The notes beneath the pieces are model-generated. The model worked only from the letters and a program-made list of their open reading frames with translations, was not told the DNA's origin and did no database searches. A stretch of 64,000 nucleotides of DNA, taken from contig JAOPYK010000074.1 of assembly GCA_025964695.1 (NCBI GenBank), positions 95,208 through 159,207 of the forward strand, in the 5' to 3' direction. This DNA is from Streptosporangiaceae bacterium. GTDB lineage: Bacteria; Actinomycetota; Actinomycetes; Streptosporangiales; Streptosporangiaceae. This document shows, piece after piece, positions 44,591 to 52,736 of the stretch. Each line of letters begins with the position of its first letter. Within the stretch, counting starts at the first letter, position 1. The translations under genes and the position numbers were made by a program.

Positions 44591-46591
44591 GTGTACAACC
44601 CGCCCCCCGCGCCACCGCCCGGCCCGCCACCCCCACCCGGCGGCTACCCGCCACCCGGTGGTGGCTATCCGCCGGGTGGTGGTTACCCGCCGGGTGGTGG
44701 TTACCCGCCGCCGGGCGGTAACTACCCGCCGCCGGGTGGTTATCCGCCGGGCGGTACGCCTCCGGGCGGCTGGTATCCGCCGCCTGGAGGGCCTCCGGCA
44801 GGGCCGCCTCCGGCCGGGCCGGGCCGGCGTCCCCGGCGCAGGGGCCTGTTCGCGCTGCTAGCGTTCCTGGTGGCCGGCGCCGTCGCCGCGGCCGTGGTGT
44901 TCTTCGTGGTCAACAAGGGCGGCGGGGGCTGCGGAAGCTCGGGCGTCACGCTCAACGTGGTCTCCTCGCCGGAGAAGTACGGCCTGATGCAGCGGTTCGC
45001 CAAGGACTACGGTGGGCGCACCGTCGGCGGCAGATGCGTGGAGGTCGCGGTACAGAACAAGTCCTCCGGTGAGGCGATGGTCGCGCTGGCCCGCGGCTGG
45101 AACGCCCAGGCCGACGGCGGCTCGCAGCCCGACGTGTGGTCACCGGCCAGCTCCACCTGGGTGGGGTTGCTGCGTCAGCGGGTCTCTCAGAACGGGCAGA
45201 GCGGCCTGGTGCCCAACGACGCCCCCGGCATCGCCGTCGCGCCGCTGGTGATCGCCATGCCCCGGCCGATGGCGCAGGCGCTCGGCTGGCCGGGCACGGC
45301 CCTCGGCTGGGACGACCTCCTCAAGCTCTCCCGGAACCCCAGGGGCTGGGGCGCCTACGGTCACCCTGAGTGGGGCCCCTTCCGGCTCGGCAAGACCAAC
45401 CCGAACTTCTCCACCTCCGGGCTGAACGCGACCGTCGGCACCTACTTCGCCGCCACCCAGAAGTCCGACGACCTCACCGCCCAGGACATCGACCGCGCCG
45501 ACGTCCAGTCGTACGTCCGTGGCGTGGAGAGCTCGATCGTCCACTACGGCGACACGACGCTCACCTTCCTGCAGGGCCTGCAGCGGGCCGACGACGCCGG
45601 GCAGGGGATGAAGTACGTCTCGGCCGTCGCGGTGGAGGAGATGTCGGTCTGGTACTACAACCAGGGCAACCCGACCGGGGATCCGGCGACCGCCGGAAAG
45701 CACGCCAAGCCCCGGACCCCGCTCGTGGCCATCTACCCCAAGGAGGGGACGCTGGTCTCGGACCACCCCTTCATGACCATGGGCACGAGCGACAAGAAGG
45801 ACATCGCCGCTGACTTCCTCACCTACCTGCGCAGCGACAAGGTCCAGCGGCGGTTCGGCCAGGATGCCTTCCGTACCTACGACAACAAGCCCTCCTCGCT
45901 CATCAGCCAGGCCAACGGGCTGCTGCCGGACCAACCCAAGAAGATGATCGCCCCGCCCGCCCCCGCGGTGCTCGACAGGGTGCTGCGCAGCTGGGAGTCG
46001 CTCCGCAAGCGGTCCAACGTCCTGATGGTGGTGGACGTCTCCGGCTCCATGGCCGAGGGCGTGCCAGGCACCGGCAAGAACAAGATGGAGCTGGCCAAGG
46101 CGTCGCTGAACAAGGCGATGGACGGGTTCATCGACGTGGACCGGGTGGGACTGTGGGAGTTCGCCACGAAGCTGAACGGCAACACCGACTACCAGGAGCT
46201 CGTGCCGGTCGGGCCGATGAGCGCCCCCGGCAGGCGGGCCCTGCTGAAGGGCAAGGTCAACGGACTGAAGCCGCGCACCGACACCGGCCTGTACGACACG
46301 ACTCTGGCCGCCTACAACCAGGTCAAGGACCACCTGCAGCCCGGCGCGATCAACTCTGTGGTCGTCATGACCGACGGCCAGAACGACGACCCGGGCGGGA
46401 TCTCGCTGAACGGGCTGCTGTCCAAGCTGGACGGGGAGAGCGGGGTGCGGGTCTTCACCGTCGCCTACGGCAAGGGCGCCGACCAGGGGGTGCTCAAGAA
46501 GATCTCCGAGACGACCAACGCCGCGGCCTACACCGCCAGTGATCCGACGAGCCTCGACAAGGTGCTGGCGGCGGTCACCTCGAACTTCTGA
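44591..46591 (+). CDS. Membrane-anchored solute-binding-protein / VWA fusion with Pro-Gly-rich N-terminus
   Basis: A 666-residue protein. Residues 1-80 are a Pro/Gly/Tyr-rich stretch (PPGGGYPPGGGYP units) encoded by repeated DNA. A basic RRPRRRG is followed by one transmembrane helix (about 88-108). Then comes a periplasmic-type solute-binding domain (SGVTLNVVSSPEKYGLMQRF to VLDRVL, about 117-470) and a VWA domain with MIDAS DVSGSMAEG (about 480), TDTGLYD and MTDGQND. It probably sits outside the membrane with the Pro-rich tail in the cytoplasm. GTG 44591 follows GGAGG. The ligand is unknown. Confidence 0.9.
   Translation: MYNPPPAPPPGPPPPPGGYPPPGGGYPPGGGYPPGGGYPPPGGNYPPPGGYPPGGTPPGGWYPPPGGPPAGPPPAGPGRRPRRRGLFALLAFLVAGAVAAAVVFFVVNKGGGGCGSSGVTLNVVSSPEKYGLMQRFAKDYGGRTVGGRCVEVAVQNKSSGEAMVALARGWNAQADGGSQPDVWSPASSTWVGLLRQRVSQNGQSGLVPNDAPGIAVAPLVIAMPRPMAQALGWPGTALGWDDLLKLSRNPRGWGAYGHPEWGPFRLGKTNPNFSTSGLNATVGTYFAATQKSDDLTAQDIDRADVQSYVRGVESSIVHYGDTTLTFLQGLQRADDAGQGMKYVSAVAVEEMSVWYYNQGNPTGDPATAGKHAKPRTPLVAIYPKEGTLVSDHPFMTMGTSDKKDIAADFLTYLRSDKVQRRFGQDAFRTYDNKPSSLISQANGLLPDQPKKMIAPPAPAVLDRVLRSWESLRKRSNVLMVVDVSGSMAEGVPGTGKNKMELAKASLNKAMDGFIDVDRVGLWEFATKLNGNTDYQELVPVGPMSAPGRRALLKGKVNGLKPRTDTGLYDTTLAAYNQVKDHLQPGAINSVVVMTDGQNDDPGGISLNGLLSKLDGESGVRVFTVAYGKGADQGVLKKISETTNAAAYTASDPTSLDKVLAAVTSNF
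44640..44800 (+). repeat. Repetitive Pro-Gly coding DNA
   Basis: Approximate 18-bp units of CCGCCGGGTGGTGGTTAC encode the PPGGGY repeats of the SBP-VWA protein. Units vary by small insertions of CCG. Confidence 0.8.
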
Positions 46592-46613
46592 CGATCGTGG
46601 CGGGTGCGGGGGG

Positions 46614-47507
46614 CTACCCGGTGAGTACGGCGATGATCCGGGTGCCGGCGGGAAAGGCCCCCCGGCCGGCCAGGGCGTAGATGCCGTACATCATCTTGGC
46701 CGTGTAGACCCGGTCCAGGGTGATGCCGTGGCGGGCGGTGAAGTCGTCGGCGAACGCGGCCAGTTCCGGGGTCGTGCGGGCGTAGCCGCCGAAGTGGAAG
46801 TCCTGCTCGATGCTCCAGTTCGCCGAGCCGGAGCCATAGGCCTCCCGTTGCAGGCGCTCGACGTCGGCGTCGAGGAAGGACGCGCCCCGCAGCACGGCGA
46901 ACCCCAGCGCGCGCGGTCCCGGCGGGAGCCCGGCGGCGATCCCGGCGAGCGTTCCGCCGGTGCCGCAGGGGCAGCAGACGACGTCGTACGGCTCGTCGAT
47001 CTCGCCGGGGAGCTCGGCGCAGCCCAGCACCGCCGCCGCGTTGCTGCCGCCCTCGGGCAGCAGGTAGAAGTCGCCCCAGCGTTCCCGCAGGGCGTCGAGG
47101 ACGGCCGGTTCGGTCTTGGCCCGATAGGCGGTGCGGTCCAGATACGTCAGCCGCATGCCGAACTCCGCCGCGCGGGCCAGCGAGGGATTAAGCGGCAGCC
47201 GCTCCTCGCCCCGGACCACCCCGATCGTGGTGAGACCCAGATGGTGCCCGGCCGCGGCCGTCGCCCGCAGGTGACCCGAGTAGGCGCCGCCGAAGGTGAG
47301 CAGCGTGCGCTGCCCCGTCGCGAGGGCCGCGGCCAGGTTGTGCTGGAGCTTGCGCCACTTGTTGCCCGGCAGCTCCGGATGGATCAGGTCGTCGCGTTTC
47401 ACCATCAGGCTCAGCCCGTGCCGGGTCAGCCGGTCGTCGGCGAGCCGTACGAGCGGGGACGGCAGCCGCAGCTCCGCCAGTACCCGCTCCGGCCAGATCG
47501 ATCCCAT
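46614..47507 (-). CDS. ACC deaminase / D-cysteine desulfhydrase family PLP enzyme
   Basis: A 297-residue tryptophan-synthase-beta-fold PLP enzyme. The PLP Lys lies in ELPGNKWRKLQHN (Gly-Asn-Lys), followed by LTFGGAYSGHLRATAAAG and the phosphate-binding loop CPCGTGGTLAGIA. The sequence is closer to D-cysteine desulfhydrase than to true ACC deaminase, so the substrate is open. ATG 47507 (MGSIWPERVLAEL) is preferred; the frame continues upstream to 47648 in Arg/Ala-rich sequence without homology. Confidence 0.88.
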   Translation of the reverse strand: MGSIWPERVLAELRLPSPLVRLADDRLTRHGLSLMVKRDDLIHPELPGNKWRKLQHNLAAALATGQRTLLTFGGAYSGHLRATAAAGHHLGLTTIGVVRGEERLPLNPSLARAAEFGMRLTYLDRTAYRAKTEPAVLDALRERWGDFYLLPEGGSNAAAVLGCAELPGEIDEPYDVVCCPCGTGGTLAGIAAGLPPGPRALGFAVLRGASFLDADVERLQREAYGSGSANWSIEQDFHFGGYARTTPELAAFADDFTARHGITLDRVYTAKMMYGIYALAGRGAFPAGTRIIAVLTG

Positions 47508-47856
47508 GATCTCAGCGTTGCACAGGGCGCTTACGTCCGAGCGGCAGCAGGCCCGCGTCGAGCAGGGCACGGCTGATCGGACCGCCCAGCAGAGCCGCTC
47601 GCTCGCGGACTCCGCGGCCCGCCGGGCCGGCCCGGCCGCCTCCGCCACCCCGGGCGCGGAGATCGACTCACCGAGCCCGCGCCGCAGGGCCTGGTCGGCC
47701 GCGCTGAGCCGGGCCGCCAGCAGCGGGCGTGGTGAGATCCGGTACGTCGGGCATGGCCGCCCGTCCCAGGAAGGCCGGCCGGAGGCGTTGCGCCCGTCCC
47801 GGTCCGGCGGCTAGCGTTCCCAAGCAAGCATTCGCTCGGCTTGAAGTGGAGGGTGT
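47508..47856. other. Intergenic region with the operator for the 47857 gene
   Basis: About 350 bp of GC-rich DNA between divergent genes with no gene I can support; open frames are Arg/Ala/Gly-rich and unlike any family. Its right end holds the CCAAGCAAGCATTC operator. Confidence 0.5.
47820..47833 (+). promoter_or_regulatory. Shared CAAGCAAGCATTC operator upstream of the 47857 gene
   Basis: CCAAGCAAGCATTC followed by GCTCGGCTTG, so that CAAGC and GCTTG also form the ends of a larger imperfect palindrome (47821-47843). The same 15-base core is found before the aldehyde dehydrogenase gene. It is 24 bp before the start codon. Confidence 0.55.
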
Positions 47857-48624
47857 ATGCGCCGCGGGATCTACCTGCTCGAAGAGGTCGAGTTCCACCC
47901 CATGAACTCGCGCAAGCCCCTGGAGTACCTCACCTGGCTGACCCGCTACAAGCGGGAGGACGATCAGATGCCCGCGGACGCGCCTGAGCTCACCAACGGC
48001 CTTTCGGTCCGGTCCCGCGAGATCAATCTGGTCGGTGCCTTCTACGCGGTCGGCATCACCGGGCACCCCCAGTTCAAGGTGGTGACCCTGTGGGACTGCC
48101 ACGGCGGCTGGGAGGGTGGCTGGCGGCAGATGATGGACATCTACGACGGGGTCAAGGAGCGGCTCTTCCTCTCCGACATCGACGACCTGCGGCACACCGC
48201 GTACTCCAGGCCGCTCGGCGCCGCGCCGGGCGCTCCGGCGCTCGCCGACGTGCTGGCCGAGGGCTATGCCGCGCCGTTCTTCGTCTTCGAGAGCGCGACC
48301 GTCCGCCCGGGGGCCGCCCTCGACTATCTCGCGGCCGTCCAGGAGGAGCGGGCCCCGATGCTGGCCGAGCACGGGCAGCGGCTGGTCGGGTCGTATGAGG
48401 TGCAGTTCTGCGACACCGAGGTCGTTACGCTCTGGGGCACCTCGCTGAAGGCCCACCTGGGCCTGCAGCGGTCCCGGGACGCGGCGCTCGGCCTGGACGA
48501 CGAGATCGAGGCCGACCACCGGCTGGTGTCCTGGCGCAAGCGCGCCCGCGACTTCCTCGACGGCGGCTGGCGGGAGAATCTGCTCGCCCCCTTCCCCGGC
48601 TCCAAGCTCGCCCCGAAGGACTAG
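47857..48624 (+). CDS. Unknown protein with duplicated dimeric alpha/beta-barrel-like halves
   Basis: A 255-residue protein. The two halves look related: LEYLTWLTRYKRE ... FKVVTLWDCHGGWEGGW in the first, and LDYLAAVQEERAP ... TEVVTLWGTSLKAHLGL in the second. Each resembles a NIPSNAP/EthD-type ferredoxin-like half-barrel, so the protein may form an intramolecular dimeric alpha/beta barrel. No catalytic residues are certain. The shared operator with the aldehyde dehydrogenase suggests a catabolic role. It is convergent with the F420-dependent oxidoreductase. Confidence 0.75.
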   Translation: MRRGIYLLEEVEFHPMNSRKPLEYLTWLTRYKREDDQMPADAPELTNGLSVRSREINLVGAFYAVGITGHPQFKVVTLWDCHGGWEGGWRQMMDIYDGVKERLFLSDIDDLRHTAYSRPLGAAPGAPALADVLAEGYAAPFFVFESATVRPGAALDYLAAVQEERAPMLAEHGQRLVGSYEVQFCDTEVVTLWGTSLKAHLGLQRSRDAALGLDDEIEADHRLVSWRKRARDFLDGGWRENLLAPFPGSKLAPKD

Positions 48625-48654
48625 CGCCCGAGGCCGCCGGTCAGGTACCGGCGC

Positions 48655-49569
48655 TCAGGTGCCGGCGAGGGCGGTGACGATGGGCGTGAAGGCCTCCAGG
48701 TCGTGCTCGTTGTGGAGCACGTAGTTGGTGATGCCGTGCTCGGCCCGCCAGTGGCGCAGCTTGCCGCAGATCTCGTCCTGCGAGCCGACCAGCACCTGAG
48801 GGGTGTCGGCCTGCGCGGATGGGTTGGCCGCGCTCCAGGCCTCGACGTCCTTGCCCAGCCCGACCTGGAGGATCGAGGTGCCCAGCTCGATCTGGCCGAA
48901 CCGGTCGCCCGCCGCCTCCCGGACGATGTCGATCTTCTTGCGGAAGGCGTCGGGGCCGCTGTCGGCGGTGTCGGGGCCCGAGCCGTCGGCCTTCACCCGC
49001 ATGGTCAGGTTGATGACGTCGGCCTCACGGGCGGCCAGTCCCAGCATCTTGGGGCCGCCGCCGCCGAGCATCAGCCGCGGCCCGGGCAGCTGCACCGGGC
49101 GCGGGTCCTGCTCCAGATGCCGCAGGGTGTAGTGCGCGCCCTCGAAGGAGAAGGGGCCGCCCGCCCACAGGCCCTTCATAACCGTGATCGCCTCGGCCAG
49201 CCGGGCGATCCGTACACCCGGCGGGTCGAGCGTGAGCCCGGCGCGGTGGTAGTCCTGCGCCATCCACCCGGTGCCCAGGCCGAGTTCCAGCCTGCCGCCC
49301 GAGAGGACGTCGATGGTGGCGGCCTCCTTGGCGAGGATCGCGGGATGCCGGAAGTCGTTGGCGAAGACCAGTGTGCCCACCGTGAGCCGGGTGGTCGCGC
49401 AGGCCGCCGCGGTCATGGCCGCCACCGGGGCGAACCTCGGACCGACCAGATGGTCGGGGACCAGCAGGGCATCGAACCCGGTGTCCTCCAGCAGCCTGGC
49501 CTTCTCGGCCCAGGCCTTTCCGGAGTCGGCCATCCGGAGTACGGCGGAGAAACGGAACGGTCGGGTCAT
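48655..49569 (-). CDS. LLM-class F420-dependent oxidoreductase (MSMEG_2516-like)
   Basis: A 304-residue TIM-barrel luciferase-like oxidoreductase. FDALLVPDHLVGPRFAPV, LTVGTLVFANDFRHPAILAKEAATIDVLSGGRLELGLGTGW and GPRLMLGGGG are typical of this F420-using branch (TIGR03621 type). It should reduce or oxidise a hydrophobic substrate with F420. Start ATG 49569 is 12 bp from the CAAGCGCTTG operator, which it shares with the divergent PhyH-led operon. So a single site could control an F420 enzyme and an oxygenase operon together. Confidence 0.93.
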   Translation of the reverse strand: MTRPFRFSAVLRMADSGKAWAEKARLLEDTGFDALLVPDHLVGPRFAPVAAMTAAACATTRLTVGTLVFANDFRHPAILAKEAATIDVLSGGRLELGLGTGWMAQDYHRAGLTLDPPGVRIARLAEAITVMKGLWAGGPFSFEGAHYTLRHLEQDPRPVQLPGPRLMLGGGGPKMLGLAAREADVINLTMRVKADGSGPDTADSGPDAFRKKIDIVREAAGDRFGQIELGTSILQVGLGKDVEAWSAANPSAQADTPQVLVGSQDEICGKLRHWRAEHGITNYVLHNEHDLEAFTPIVTALAGT

Positions 49570-49580
49570 AAGGTCTCCTC

Positions 49581-49594
49581 ACCAAGCGCTTGCT
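49581..49594. promoter_or_regulatory. KstR2-like operator between LLM and PhyH genes
   Basis: ACCAAGCGCTTGCT fits AnCAAGnnCTTGnT at every fixed position, the consensus reported for the TetR-family regulator KstR2 of steroid ring catabolism in mycobacteria. It lies in the 88-bp divergent promoter between the LLM oxidoreductase and the PhyH operon. No KstR2 gene is in the window. Confidence 0.6.
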
Positions 49595-49657
49595 CGTCAA
49601 TGTAGGTGACGTTATCGTCGCGGGGAAGACACCCCTTGATCGAGGATGGCGGCGGTC

Positions 49658-50470
49658 ATGGTTCTCCCCGTAGTGCACGCCCCCGTACGTGAGGTGACCG
49701 ACGACGAGGTCGCCTGCTTCCGGGAGAACGGCTGGGCCACCATGCCCGGGCTGGTCGATCCGGGTTTCGTCGCCGACCTGCGGGAGCGGGCGCTCGTCCG
49801 GCTCCGCGACCGGCAGGGACGCTTCCGCAACAGCTTCGTCGACCAGGCGTTCGGCCAGGACCGTGACATCGCCGCGCACGACGAGGCCTTCGCGGCGCTC
49901 TCGCTGTCCCCGGAACTGGGGCGCAATGTCGTCCGGTTGCTGGTCGGCGTCGACCAGGTGCGGCTCCAGGTCACCAACCTGCTCATCAAGGACCCGGCCG
50001 GCTCCCACGCGGAGGGTGACGGCCACGGGGCCACGGTCTTCCACCAGGACTTCCCCTGGATGCCGATGGACCGCTCCGCGATGCTGACCGTCTGGCTGGC
50101 CCTCGACGACGTGCCCGCCGACATGGGGTCGCTGCGGTTCTACAGCCGCTCGCACCTGCACGGGACGCTCGGCCGCAGCTTCGTCCGCGAGGGTGACGAC
50201 GCGCTCAGCCAGCAGCCCTGGCTGCGGGGGCTGGAGAAGTCCCCGCCGCTCGACCTGAAGGCGGGCGACGCCACCGTGCACAGCTCCCTGGTGGTGCACG
50301 GCGCCCCGGCCAACCAGCGGGACCGGCCGAGACTGTCCTTCACCGCGACCTACTTCGACGCCGGCGCGCTCTACACCGGCTCCGCCTACGGCCAGACCGA
50401 CGACCTCGGTCTTGCGGTCAACGAGCCCTTCGACCACCCGATATTCCCGGTGGTCGGCACCGGTGCCTGA
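49658..50470 (+). CDS. Phytanoyl-CoA dioxygenase family protein
   Basis: A 270-residue Fe(II)/2-oxoglutarate-dependent dioxygenase of the PhyH family. The facial triad is VFHQDFPWMPMD (His-x-Asp) and the distal His in SLVVHGAPANQRDRPR, followed by the 2-oxoglutarate Arg. It hydroxylates a carbon of a branched or cyclic substrate. ATG 49658 has GAGGATGG upstream; ATG 49646 is too near its ribosome site. It leads an operon with phosphotriesterase-like, P450 and SDR genes. Confidence 0.9.
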   Translation: MVLPVVHAPVREVTDDEVACFRENGWATMPGLVDPGFVADLRERALVRLRDRQGRFRNSFVDQAFGQDRDIAAHDEAFAALSLSPELGRNVVRLLVGVDQVRLQVTNLLIKDPAGSHAEGDGHGATVFHQDFPWMPMDRSAMLTVWLALDDVPADMGSLRFYSRSHLHGTLGRSFVREGDDALSQQPWLRGLEKSPPLDLKAGDATVHSSLVVHGAPANQRDRPRLSFTATYFDAGALYTGSAYGQTDDLGLAVNEPFDHPIFPVVGTGA

Positions 50471-50489
50471 GCGCGAGCGGAGCGAGCCC

Positions 50490-51479
50490 TTGAATGAACC
50501 GCTGAACGAGCCCGTGGAGACGGTCGGCGGACCGGTCGGCGAGCCGGGCGCGACCCTCATGCACGAGCACATCTTCGGCCTGAGCCCGGAGATCCTGTGG
50601 AACTGGCCGGACATCCCCGAGGGCTGGGACCTCGAACGGCGGGCCCAGGAGGCGGCGGCCAAGCTCGGCGACCTGAAGGCCGCGGGCATCGACTCGATCG
50701 TCGACCTGACCGTGATCGGGCTGGGGCGCTACATCCCGGCGGTCCAGCGGGTCGCCGAGCTCACCGAGGTCAACATCGTCGCCGCCACCGGCCTCTACAC
50801 CTACGACGCGCTGCCCCCCTACTTCGGCAACCGCGGGCCCGGCTCGCTGTTCGGCGGCGAGGACCGGCTCGCCGAGTTCTTCGTCCGCGACATCCGTGAG
50901 GGCATCGGCCGGACCGGCGTGAAGGCGGGGATGCTCAAGGCCGCGACCGGGCGCGCCGGCATCACCACGGGGGTCGAGCGGGTGCTGCGGGCCGTCGCCC
51001 AGGCGCACCGTGAGACCGGGGTGCCCATCACCACGCACAGCGAGTCGGCCACCCGGAACGGCCTCGACCAGCAGAAACTCCTGCTGGAGGAGGGCGTGGA
51101 CCTGTCCCGGGTGGTCATCGGGCACGCCGGTGACTCCACCGACCTCGCCTATCTCGAAGAGCTGATCGCCAACGGGTCCTATCTGGGCATGGACCGCTTC
51201 GGCATCGAGTTCCTGTCCTTCGAGGACCGGGTCGCCACCGTAGCGGCGATGTGCGCGCGGGGCCACGCGGACCGGATGGTGCTCGGCCACGACTCCTACT
51301 GCTTCAACGACCGCTTCGAGCCCGAGGTCATCAAGAGCCGGCACCCGAACTACCACCTGCTGCACATCTCGCGGGACGCCCTGCCCGCGTTCCGGCGGGC
51401 AGGCGTCACCGACGAGCAGATCCGGCTGATGCTCGTCGACAACCCGCGCCGCATCCTTGCGCGCTCCGCGCCGTACTAG
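50490..51479 (+). CDS. Phosphotriesterase-family amidohydrolase
   Basis: A 329-residue binuclear-metal TIM barrel hydrolase. Metal ligands are visible: His-x-His in LMHEHIFG, the carboxylated Lys in GMLKAATG, His in ITTHSES, His in VVIGHAGDS and Asp in VLGHDSYC. Family members are lactonases or phosphotriesterases. Next to oxygenases, a lactonase opening Baeyer-Villiger-type products is attractive (inference). TTG 50490 with GGAG at good spacing is given. GTG 50463 overlaps the PhyH stop and GTG 50514 gives the commonest N-terminus, so the start is uncertain. Confidence 0.9.
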   Translation: MNEPLNEPVETVGGPVGEPGATLMHEHIFGLSPEILWNWPDIPEGWDLERRAQEAAAKLGDLKAAGIDSIVDLTVIGLGRYIPAVQRVAELTEVNIVAATGLYTYDALPPYFGNRGPGSLFGGEDRLAEFFVRDIREGIGRTGVKAGMLKAATGRAGITTGVERVLRAVAQAHRETGVPITTHSESATRNGLDQQKLLLEEGVDLSRVVIGHAGDSTDLAYLEELIANGSYLGMDRFGIEFLSFEDRVATVAAMCARGHADRMVLGHDSYCFNDRFEPEVIKSRHPNYHLLHISRDALPAFRRAGVTDEQIRLMLVDNPRRILARSAPY

Positions 51480-51494
51480 GCCGTAAGAGGAGTC

Positions 51495-52736
51495 ATGGTG
51501 AGCACCCCTGAGACCGCGACGGACTTCGACGTCACCTCGGACTGGCACGTCGCCGATCCGTACCCCTTCCTGACCAGGCTCCGGCACGAACAGCCGGTGT
51601 TCTGGAGCGAGCACCTGCGGATGTGGGTCCTCACCCGTTATGAGGACGTGCGGGGCGCCTACCGGGACCACCAGCTGTTCTCGAGCGTGGGCTCGCTGAC
51701 CATCTCCCGGACCCTCACCGACGAAGTGAAGGAGTCGCTGGGCGAGCACCAGTCCTTCCTCGACAACTTCGCCGCCAACGTGGACCCGCCCAAGCACACC
51801 CGAATGCGCAAGGCCATCTCCAAGGCCTTCACCCCCCGGGCGGTCGCGCGGCTCGGCGACAACTTCCGCACCAAGGTCGACGCGGTGCTCGACCAGGTCA
51901 TCCCGCAGGGCCGGTCGGACCTCGTCGCCGACATCGCGCATCTGCCGTCCGCCCGGCTCGCCGCGGTGTTCATCGGGGTCCCGCCGGAGGACGAGGAGCA
52001 GGTCAAGCACTGGGTGTCCTCCTGGTTCCAGCTGTTCCTGTCCCCCCAGACCCCGCAACGGCAGCGCGAGCTCGCCCAGGACTTCCTCAAGTACCTCGAC
52101 TACGTCGACCGCCTGGTCTCCGAGCGCACGGCCGACCCGCGCGACGACTTCGCCTCGCTGATGGGCGAGATGATCGGCGCGGGCCCGGACGACCTCTCGC
52201 ACCGTGAGGTGGTGGAGACCATCAGCGCGCTGCTGCTCGGCGGCAACGACACCGTGCCCAACGGGGTGTCCAACGCCGTCTACCGGCTGCTGCGCGAGCG
52301 CGGCACCTGGGAGGAGATCATCGCCTCGCCGGCCCTGATCCCCGGCATGATCGAGGAGTCGTTCCGGATCGACGGCGCCAGCCTCGGCAGTTTCCGCAAG
52401 CCCACCACCGACGTCACCCTGCACGGCGTCACCATCCCCGCGGGGGTCGAGGTCCTGCTGCACGCCGACTCCGCCTCGCACGACGAGACGGTTTTCGCCG
52501 ATCCGGAACGCTTCGACATCCGGCGGCCCAACGCCAGAGAGCACATGGTGTTCGGCTACGGCGTCCACCACTGCGTCGGGGCCGCCTTCAGCCGGCTCAA
52601 GATGGAGATCGCCTTCCAGCAGCTCACCACCCGGCTGCCGTCCCTGCGCCTGGTCCCCGATCAGCAGGTCTCCTACCGCAAGAGCCTGGTCGGCCGGGGG
52701 ATCAGCCAGATGCTCGTGGAGTGGGACGAGCGTTGA
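51495..52736 (+). CDS. Cytochrome P450
   Basis: A 413-residue bacterial class I P450. The heme motif is FGYGVHHCVGAAFSR with Cys 360 as thiolate ligand. The K-helix ExxR is EESFR (about 286), and the I-helix reads LLLGGNDTVPNG rather than the common AGxxT, keeping the Asp-Thr pair. No ferredoxin gene is nearby, so it must borrow electron carriers. AAGAGGAG precedes ATG 51495. Its 3' end overlaps the SDR gene, so the operon continues. The oxidised substrate is unknown; CYP125/CYP142-like sterol use cannot be decided here. Confidence 0.95.
   Translation: MVSTPETATDFDVTSDWHVADPYPFLTRLRHEQPVFWSEHLRMWVLTRYEDVRGAYRDHQLFSSVGSLTISRTLTDEVKESLGEHQSFLDNFAANVDPPKHTRMRKAISKAFTPRAVARLGDNFRTKVDAVLDQVIPQGRSDLVADIAHLPSARLAAVFIGVPPEDEEQVKHWVSSWFQLFLSPQTPQRQRELAQDFLKYLDYVDRLVSERTADPRDDFASLMGEMIGAGPDDLSHREVVETISALLLGGNDTVPNGVSNAVYRLLRERGTWEEIIASPALIPGMIEESFRIDGASLGSFRKPTTDVTLHGVTIPAGVEVLLHADSASHDETVFADPERFDIRRPNAREHMVFGYGVHHCVGAAFSRLKMEIAFQQLTTRLPSLRLVPDQQVSYRKSLVGRGISQMLVEWDER

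Noticed and set aside
46614..47648. A longer start for the desulfhydrase gene at 47648
   Set aside because: The extra 47 residues are Ala/Arg/Cys-rich without homology, and the ATG at 47507 gives the normal length.
47531..47827. A small minus-strand gene in the gap before 47857
   Set aside because: The frame is Arg/Gly/Pro-rich, has no ribosome site and overlaps a likely operator.
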